Source: JBKJTP01 sp046590195 (GTDB lineage: Bacteria > Bacteroidota > Ignavibacteria > Palsa-1295). From it: 11,896 nucleotides of DNA. Below are positions 6,978 through 11,896 of this stretch, piece by piece; position 1 is the first letter of the stretch; each line of letters starts with the position of its first letter. The stretch lies in the NCBI GenBank assembly GCA_046590195.1, contig JBKJTP010000167.1, positions 1 through 11,896 of the forward strand, given 5' to 3'. The notes below the pieces were generated by a model that ran no database searches, was not told where the DNA came from, and worked only from the letters and a program-made list of their open reading frames with translations. A program made the position numbers and the translations under genes.

Positions 6978-7011
6978 AAGAAAGCCTCGTCGATATCGAC
7001 GAGGCTTTCTT
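6978..7011. terminator. 34-bp perfect palindrome, bidirectional intrinsic terminator
   Basis: A perfect palindrome centred on GATATC (between 6994 and 6995), with the GC-rich stem GCCTCGTCGA and flanking AAGAAA/TTTCTT. On the minus strand it follows the tRNA-Asn gene by 6 bases and runs into TTTCTTGTTTT. On the plus strand it ends TTTCTTT and can stop read-through from the DUF1572 gene. Confidence 0.85.
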
Positions 7012-7017
7012 TATGTG

Positions 7018-7091
7018 CTCCTGAGGTAGGACTCGAACCTACGACCCTCTGATTAACAGTCAGATGCTCTAACCAACTGAGCTACTCAGGA
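7018..7091 (-). tRNA. tRNA-Asn (anticodon GTT)
   Basis: 74 bases fold into a full cloverleaf: acceptor TCCTGAG/CTCAGGA, D-stem GCTC/GAGC, anticodon stem TCTGA/TCAGA with loop CTGTTAA (anticodon GTT), a 5-base variable region GGGTC, T-stem GTAGG/CCTAC with loop TTCGAGT, and discriminator G. The 3' end is followed by CAC, so CCA is not encoded and must be added by the nucleotidyltransferase. A strong terminator follows directly. Confidence 0.97.
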
Positions 7092-7213
7092 GTATGAACC
7101 TGTACGATCTGGACCCAAGGGCTTTCCACCGTTCAAGCGGGGGCAAAAACGCCTTGATACCGCTCCGCGGTTCCGAGTCTCAGCCATTTAATCGAGCAAA
7201 ATCTCAATTATTC

Positions 7214-7232
7214 GAGTCTTTGGCGAAGACTC
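7214..7232. promoter_or_regulatory. Inverted repeat GAGTCTT-TGGCG-AAGACTC upstream of the propeller-PAP2-HAD operon
   Basis: A perfect 7-5-7 inverted repeat 49 bases before the first possible start of the operon, in the otherwise featureless gap 7092-7281 that must also hold the divergent tRNA-Asn promoter. It could be an operator or a leader hairpin. No clear promoter boxes were found next to it, so the role is a guess. Confidence 0.3.
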
Positions 7233-7281
7233 ATACCGGGGCGGAAGAACCATTGTTTCTGTACGCCTCTTGGCTTAAGCA

Positions 7282-9030
7282 ATGATACGTGAAATGACTA
7301 CTGTAATGAAATCCCTCTTCGTACTGGCTTTGATGTGCTGGGCTGCCGTGTCGCAAGCGCAGACCACAGCTAATCTCACACTGGCCGATTCCGGTATCGC
7401 CCAACTCGCGCCGCGCATTGAGCACCGAGACGGCAGAGCTTATCTTGCCTATATCAAGGCAGCAGTCGGATCTAATGGCGACATCATGCTGGCGACTCGC
7501 GCACCAGGCGAGCAGACGTTCTCGATGCCGGCTGCAGTTACGTCCACAGGAAAGATCAACGCGACGCTGCAACGCGGGCCCGAGTTCGCAGTTGCTCCTG
7601 ACGGCACGATCCACATGGTATGGATGGAGCAGCGATTCAAAGCTAATCCCGATATCTTCTACTCACGAGGCACCGAGAACGGTACGAAGTGGACAGAAGC
7701 TGAGGATATCTCACGCGATGCGCAGATCGCTACACAGGACTTTCCCTCCATTGCTGTCGATAGCGCGGGCAATGTGTATGTCGCCTGGATCGACAATCGC
7801 GAGATCGTGGAAGGCATGAGTACGAACGATCATCTCTATCTCACGCGCTCTTTCGATGGCGGCATGACATGGGATACTCCAAAGCGAGCAGAGAGAAATC
7901 CAGGTGCCTTAGGTGGCACTTGCGAATGCTGCCGCACAGCGATGGCCGCGTCGGCAGATGGCGATCTCTACATCGCTTACCGCACGAACATGGATAACCT
8001 TCGCGATATCTTCGTCGCACGTTCGAATAATAAAGGCGATACGTTTGACGAGAGCATTCGTGTACAGACGAAGGAGTGGATGATCCATGCATGCCCTGCG
8101 ACAGGCCCGATGGTCGCGCTGGATGCTCGTGAGAACTTACACGTCGTTTATCGCAGCGCAGCGAATGCGAACAAGGCTGCGATCTTTTACAACTTGCTAC
8201 CGAAGGGGATGAGCAGGACGTTCACTGAAATTCCCATGACGACAGCAAGCGGGTCGAGTGCGAATTATGCAGACATTGCTGTCACCCCGAACGGAGCAAT
8301 GAGCTTGGTTTATCAACAATCAGGATTGATCTATGAGCGGATCAGCACGGATGGCGGAAACTCGTGGAGCAGTGCTACAGAGACCGACTCGCTCGACGTC
8401 ATGCAGGCGTTTCCGATCGTTGGCTATGATCCAGCTGTAGGCATGCTCAGCACACTATGGCAGGATGATCGCCGAGATAAGAATGATATCGTTGCCATCG
8501 AAAGGCCGTTCATACCGAATACCACCTTGCCAATGCTTTTGTTCTTCGATCGCATGCCGATGAGCAGCGATTCCCTTCGTCTATCGTGGGGTGTGCCTGG
8601 TGATGCACCGGCAACCTGGTTTGAGATCAAGACCGACGATTCGACGCTCATCAGTTTCGGTAGGTCACTCGTTCTGGCGCGTGAGCTCCTTGATCACTCT
8701 GAGCTAGCGATCACCCCCAAAACCGCTATCGGGGACGGACAGAGCATGAGGTTACCTGCGCTCTCCGTAACACAGAGTTTCAGCGGCAATACATTTGCAC
8801 TATCGAAGCATCCTGTCGTAGCTGGAGAGCGTGTATCCATCTCGGTATTAAGTGCTCAGGACGTCAAGTGGACGATCTACGACATTCAAGGCCGCGAGCA
8901 GGGGAGCATGGTCTCCTCGCCTGTTTCCGATCAGCACGAGCTACTGATCCCTTCACTGGTGCCAGGAGTCTATCACTTGCGCTCCGAAGAGCTCGCACTC
9001 AGTATTAAGTTAGTCGTTACTGCGCGCTAA
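7282..9030 (+). CDS. Exported sialidase-like (BNR/Asp-box) beta-propeller protein with CxCC...CP cluster and T9SS-like tail
   Basis: 582 residues from 7282; the Met at 7306 (residue 9) gives a cleaner signal peptide, MKSLFVLALMCWAAVSQA, before Gln27, and may be the real start. Asp-box-like motifs lie at 130-137, 190-197 (SFDGGMTW), 248-255 and 355-362 (STDGGNSW), with propeller strands such as 'VYVAWIDNR', 'LHVVYRS' and 'STLWQDDRRD'. This is a sialidase-type propeller fold, but the catalytic Arg triad, Tyr and Glu of true sialidases cannot be assigned, so enzyme activity is not claimed. A cluster C214-x-C216-C217 (GGTCECCRT) with C271-Pro (HACPATGP) is conspicuous; I recall similar CxCC/ACP motifs in related uncharacterised propellers. 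Residues about 504-582 (WTIYDIQGRE, LVPGVYHLRS) match a T9SS type A sorting domain, though the last segment is not a textbook one. First gene of a three-gene operon, 3 bases before the PAP2 gene. Confidence 0.82.
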   Translation: MIREMTTVMKSLFVLALMCWAAVSQAQTTANLTLADSGIAQLAPRIEHRDGRAYLAYIKAAVGSNGDIMLATRAPGEQTFSMPAAVTSTGKINATLQRGPEFAVAPDGTIHMVWMEQRFKANPDIFYSRGTENGTKWTEAEDISRDAQIATQDFPSIAVDSAGNVYVAWIDNREIVEGMSTNDHLYLTRSFDGGMTWDTPKRAERNPGALGGTCECCRTAMAASADGDLYIAYRTNMDNLRDIFVARSNNKGDTFDESIRVQTKEWMIHACPATGPMVALDARENLHVVYRSAANANKAAIFYNLLPKGMSRTFTEIPMTTASGSSANYADIAVTPNGAMSLVYQQSGLIYERISTDGGNSWSSATETDSLDVMQAFPIVGYDPAVGMLSTLWQDDRRDKNDIVAIERPFIPNTTLPMLLFFDRMPMSSDSLRLSWGVPGDAPATWFEIKTDDSTLISFGRSLVLARELLDHSELAITPKTAIGDGQSMRLPALSVTQSFSGNTFALSKHPVVAGERVSISVLSAQDVKWTIYDIQGREQGSMVSSPVSDQHELLIPSLVPGVYHLRSEELALSIKLVVTAR

Positions 9031-9033
9031 GCA

Positions 9034-9798
9034 ATGAGGTTTGCTTTTGTGTGCAGCGCGTTTCTACAACTTGCCTGCTTCTTCGTCTCGCCAACATACG
9101 CTCAGATCAACGACAGCATCGCTATCGTTGATACTGTCTGGCATCCCGCTATCACTGCAGATGATTCGCTCCGGCTGCCTCTGAACTTCGATGAGCAACT
9201 GCTCGTGGATATCAACGCGTGGGGTAACGACACCCTGCCGACGCTCGACTTCACGATGACGGCGTTCACGCATAGCATTTATGCTACGACGATCGTTGTA
9301 CCCGGCGGACTCTACGCACTTGGATGGGGCACCGACGACCAGCACATGGCTGCAACCGGCATGAATGCGATGCTGAGCCAGATCACCGCAGGGCTGACGA
9401 CAATGACGGTCAAGGCGATCGTACGCCGCAACAGACCTTACGCAACGTTGCGCGGAGTGCGCATCCCGACAGGCCGTGAGATCGGTACGTCATTTCCATC
9501 TGGACACAGCGGTATCGCCTGGGCGCTATCGACGAGCCTAATGATCGGCTACCCGAAGTGGTATGTTATTGTGCCTGCAGCGATCTATGCGACGAGCGTC
9601 AGTCTTTCGCGGCCGTTCGTTGGCGTTCATTATCCCAGCGATATTCTTGTCGGTGCCACGATCGGTGCCGGTGCCGCATTCCTGATCAAAGCACTGGAGC
9701 CCGCGATCACAAAGACCTTTCCATCACTCTTCCCGGAAAAGAAATCTACGGGCGAGATCACCACAGTAAAGATCGCTACGATCACGTTTGGCATATAA
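9034..9798 (+). CDS. Exported PAP2-superfamily phosphatase
   Basis: 254 residues. A signal peptide (1-23, ...SPTYA) precedes Gln24. All three PAP2 phosphatase signature motifs are present: K127-x6-R134-P135 (KAIVRRNRP), PSGH (155-158, catalytic-site His158) and SR-x5-H-x3-D (S192 R193, nucleophile His199, Asp203). Hydrophobic stretches around 80-100, 160-188 and 205-220 fit the membrane-helix core. Family members dephosphorylate lipid phosphates (phosphatidic acid, undecaprenyl pyrophosphate, lipid A) on the outer face of the inner membrane; the substrate here is not readable. It starts 3 bases after the propeller gene and its TAA overlaps the ATG of the HAD gene by one base (TAATG), so the three genes are probably co-transcribed and partly coupled. 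Confidence 0.9.
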   Translation: MRFAFVCSAFLQLACFFVSPTYAQINDSIAIVDTVWHPAITADDSLRLPLNFDEQLLVDINAWGNDTLPTLDFTMTAFTHSIYATTIVVPGGLYALGWGTDDQHMAATGMNAMLSQITAGLTTMTVKAIVRRNRPYATLRGVRIPTGREIGTSFPSGHSGIAWALSTSLMIGYPKWYVIVPAAIYATSVSLSRPFVGVHYPSDILVGATIGAGAAFLIKALEPAITKTFPSLFPEKKSTGEITTVKIATITFGI

Positions 9799-10442
9799 TG
9801 CTCGAATCTTATAAGAATATTCTCTTCGATCTTGATGGTACGATCACAGATCCAAGTGAAGGGATCACACGCTGCTATGCATATGCGCTGGAGAAGATGG
9901 GTGAGCCTGTGCCACCAGATTCCGAGCTGTTAAAGTTCATCGGCCCGCCACTGCGTCTTGGCTTCGCGCAGGTGATTTCAGATCCAACAGCAGAGCGAGT
10001 TGAAGAAGCAGTACGTCTCTATCGCGAGCGATTTACCGATGAAGGCATCTTGGAAGCAAAGCTGACACCAGGCGTAGGGGAAGTACTACGAGTTTTGAAG
10101 ACGCAGGAGAAGAGACGCTTTGTCGTTACAAGCAAAACGCAAGAATTTGCCGTGCGCACACTACAGTACTTCGACTTGATGCAGTATCTCGATGGTGTCT
10201 ACGGCTCCAACCCTGAAGGGACGCTCGATGATAAAGCAGATATTCTTGCACTATGTCTGGAACAGGAGAAACTCGATCCGACTGAATGCATCATGATAGG
10301 GGATAGAATGCATGATATTATCGCAGCACGATCGCACGGCATCCGCACGATCGGTGTGCGTTGTGGATTCGCTCAACCCGGCGAGCTTGAATCACATGAT
10401 TGCCAATGTATCGTGGATGATCTTCGAGATCTCATAAAGTAA
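9798..10442 (+). CDS. HAD-superfamily hydrolase, phosphoglycolate phosphatase / 5'-nucleotidase-like
   Basis: 214 residues, cytoplasmic. HAD motifs: FDLDGT with nucleophile Asp11 and Asp13, TSK (Thr111/Ser112), Lys146 (DDKADIL), and GDRMHD with Asp169 and Asp173. The helical cap after residue 18 (TDPSEGITRCYAYAL ... KFIGPPLRLGF) resembles the Gph/PA0065-like subgroup, annotated as phosphoglycolate phosphatase or 5'-nucleotidase; the substrate cannot be settled. The frame is open back to 9558, but that part lies inside the PAP2 gene in another frame, and the HAD fold begins right after ATG 9798-9800, which overlaps the PAP2 stop by one base. Last gene of the operon, followed at once by a terminator that begins within its stop codon. 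Confidence 0.9.
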   Translation: MLESYKNILFDLDGTITDPSEGITRCYAYALEKMGEPVPPDSELLKFIGPPLRLGFAQVISDPTAERVEEAVRLYRERFTDEGILEAKLTPGVGEVLRVLKTQEKRRFVVTSKTQEFAVRTLQYFDLMQYLDGVYGSNPEGTLDDKADILALCLEQEKLDPTECIMIGDRMHDIIAARSHGIRTIGVRCGFAQPGELESHDCQCIVDDLRDLIK

Positions 10443-10473
10443 AGAAGGCCAGTCATTGCTGACCGGTCTTCTT
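10442..10473. terminator. Bidirectional intrinsic terminator between the HAD and aconitase genes
   Basis: AAGAAGGCCAGTCA, loop TTGC, TGACCGGTCTTCTT: 14-base arms with one G-T wobble and one mismatch. On the minus strand it ends CTTCTTTACTTTA, a reasonable U-rich tail for the aconitase transcript. On the plus strand the tail is only the TCTTCTT of the stem. It sits between two convergent stop codons. Confidence 0.75.
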
Positions 10474-10495
10474 CGTAAACACAAGTTGAGAAAAC

Positions 10496-11896
10496 TTACA
10501 CGTTCTCGCGTAGCATTTTCTCGACGTCTTCGGACTTTTGCACGCCGTTCTTCATCGAGCTTCCGCCTTCCTTCATGCGAAGGAGATTGAGTGCAGAGCC
10601 AGCATGGAACCAGCTAAGCTGCTCCAGATTGAGTGAATGCTGGAGCGGGATGATCTCGGTCGAGCCATCGGTGTGATGTACCGACATGTTGACCGTGCGC
10701 ACTGGATCGAGCTCCTGAATGTACTCGAGTGACACCGTGTCGCCATCCTGGATCTTGTTGTAATCAGCAGGATTAACGAACGTGAGCGGCAGGATTCCCT
10801 GCTTCTTCAAGTTCGACTCGTGGATACGGGCGAACGAACGTACGATGACAGCCGCGCAACCCAAGTAACGTGGGCTCATTGCAGCGTGCTCGCGGGAAGA
10901 GCCTTCGCCGTAGTTCTCATCGCCAACGATGACCCAGCGCTTGTTCCGCGTCTTGTAATCGCGAGCGACCGTAGGTACGTTTGCCTTCTCTTGCGTGTAG
11001 ATGTTTGTCGTCATACCTGCTTCGCCGGTATATGCGTTGATCGCACCGGTGAGCATGTTGTCCGAGATCTTGTCGAGGTGTCCGCGGTAGCGCAACCATG
11101 CGCCAGCAGGAGAGATGTGGTCCGTTGTGGTCTTGCCCTTCGTCTTGATGATGACGGGCATTCCCTGAAATTGCTTATCGACCATCGGCGTAAATGGCTC
11201 GAGGATCTGCAGGCGTTCGCTGCCCTCTGGTACGTGAACCTCGACTGTCGATGGATCGGCAGCAGGACCAACATAGCCTTCCTTGTTCGATACCCATCCA
11301 AGCGCAGGGATAGCTGGCATGCGTGGAGGCGTCTGCAGCGTAAAGCTTCCGTTCGGCCCCGTGATCTCCGTGTTGATCGGATCGCTCATGATCGTACCGG
11401 TGAGCGCGTACGCGACAACGATCTCTGGGCTCGTCACGAATGCGAGCGTATCAGGATTCGCATCATTACGTCCGGGGAAGTTGCGGTTGAAAGAAGTGAC
11501 GATCGTATTGCGCTGACCCTTCTTGATCTCGTCGCGGCGCCACTGACCGATACACGGTCCACATGCATTCGCCATGACCTGCGCGCCGATCGCTTCAAGC
11601 TTGGCGATGTGTCCGTCGCGCTTGACTGTCTCGTAGGTCTGTGCAGAGCCCGGCGTGATGAGCAGCGGTACCTTAGACTTTGCACCAACCTTGATCGCCT
11701 GCTCTGCAACCGCAGCAGCGCGGCTGATATCTTCGTAACTTGAGTTTGTGCAGCTACCGATCAGCGCGACAGAGATCTCCTGCTCGTAATTGTGCTCGAT
11801 TGCATCTTGCGGAAGTTTCGAGATCGGGCGGGCGAGATCTGGAGTGAACGGTCCGTTGATGTAAGGGACGAGCTCGGAGAGATTCAGCTCGATCAC
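10496..11896 (-). CDS. acn: Aconitate hydratase, mitochondrial type, C-terminal two thirds (runs off the right edge)
   Basis: Aconitase converts citrate to isocitrate in the TCA cycle with a [4Fe-4S] cluster. The 466 residues visible contain the three cluster ligands: GSCTNS (Cys at 11750-11752) and ACGPC (Cys at 11561-11563 and 11552-11554). Their spacing of 63 and 3 residues is that of the mitochondrial-type enzyme (C358, C421, C424 in the porcine protein). The swivel domain follows with TTDHISPAGAWLRYRG, GDENYGEGSSREHAA (the active-site Ser region) and the final WFHAGSALNL. The family has about 755 residues, so roughly 300 lie outside. The window edge falls on GTG, which is an internal Val codon (VIELNLSEL...), not the start. 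After the usual ending there is a tail of about 20-25 extra residues (KEGGSSMKNGVQKSEDVEKM...). A shared terminator lies just downstream. Confidence 0.95.
   Translation of the reverse strand: MIELNLSELVPYINGPFTPDLARPISKLPQDAIEHNYEQEISVALIGSCTNSSYEDISRAAAVAEQAIKVGAKSKVPLLITPGSAQTYETVKRDGHIAKLEAIGAQVMANACGPCIGQWRRDEIKKGQRNTIVTSFNRNFPGRNDANPDTLAFVTSPEIVVAYALTGTIMSDPINTEITGPNGSFTLQTPPRMPAIPALGWVSNKEGYVGPAADPSTVEVHVPEGSERLQILEPFTPMVDKQFQGMPVIIKTKGKTTTDHISPAGAWLRYRGHLDKISDNMLTGAINAYTGEAGMTTNIYTQEKANVPTVARDYKTRNKRWVIVGDENYGEGSSREHAAMSPRYLGCAAVIVRSFARIHESNLKKQGILPLTFVNPADYNKIQDGDTVSLEYIQELDPVRTVNMSVHHTDGSTEIIPLQHSLNLEQLSWFHAGSALNLLRMKEGGSSMKNGVQKSEDVEKMLRENV

Noticed and set aside
7094..7285. A 63-residue plus-strand ORF whose stop overlaps the ATG of the propeller gene (ATGA)
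   Set aside because: It starts 2 bases beyond the tRNA-Asn gene, spans the region that must hold the tRNA promoter, has no signal, motif or codon style like its neighbours (AGG, ATA, GGG present), and no recognisable family. The ATGA overlap alone is not enough.
7282..9030. Calling the exported propeller protein a sialidase (neuraminidase)
   Set aside because: Asp boxes occur in many propellers without sialidase activity, and I could not place the Arg triad, Tyr/Glu pair and catalytic Asp.
9558..9797. In-frame extension of the HAD gene back into the PAP2 gene
   Set aside because: It overlaps the well-supported PAP2 coding region in another frame, is Arg/Cys/Ser rich with no fold, and the HAD core begins right after the Met at 9798.
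10820..11743. A 307-residue plus-strand ORF opposite the aconitase gene
   Set aside because: A long antisense shadow with Arg/Asp-rich, motif-free sequence; the aconitase on the other strand has all its catalytic motifs.

Overview
The window looks like a chromosomal segment of a Bacteroidota/Chlorobiota-group bacterium, possibly from the Ignavibacteria/Kapabacteria side (inference). Supporting signs are two exported proteins with type IX secretion (T9SS) type C-terminal sorting domains, Gln directly after the predicted signal-peptidase site in all three signal-peptide proteins, no Shine-Dalgarno motif before any readable start, and a TAnnTTTG-type promoter before the GH57 gene. Base composition is moderate, with a marked excess of GATC.

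Layout, left to right. The left edge holds the first third of prfB (release factor 2, minus strand), broken by the classic CTT TGA C programmed +1 frameshift. A divergent, repeat-bearing intergenic region separates it from a large plus-strand gene (615-3806) for a modular secreted protein: Asp-box beta-propeller, four Cys-bracketed Ig-like repeats, a cohesin-like domain and a T9SS tail. Convergent to it, with a 3-bp gap, is a minus-strand pair overlapping by ATGA: a GH57 1,4-alpha-glucan branching enzyme (4379-6151) followed by a TlpA/ResA-like thioredoxin lipoprotein (3810-4382). Its promoter region carries a perfect inverted repeat over the -7 element. Divergent from it is a small DUF1572/DinB-like protein (6241-6774).

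A 243-base noncoding stretch (6775-7017) holds a MITE-like palindromic repeat and a 34-bp perfect palindrome acting as a terminator, followed by tRNA-Asn(GTT) on the minus strand. Then comes a tight plus-strand operon: an exported propeller protein with a CxCC...CP cysteine cluster and T9SS-like tail (7282-9030), an exported PAP2 phosphatase (9034-9798) and a HAD phosphatase (9798-10442). A bidirectional terminator separates this operon from the 3' two thirds of a mitochondrial-type aconitase gene (minus strand), which runs off the right edge.

This is mostly housekeeping and cell-envelope sequence. I see no phage, CRISPR, toxin or defence system. The items most worth a second look are the prfB frameshift site lacking a good Shine-Dalgarno-like stimulator, the operator-like palindrome on the GH57 promoter, the Cys cluster in the exported propeller, and the GATC excess.
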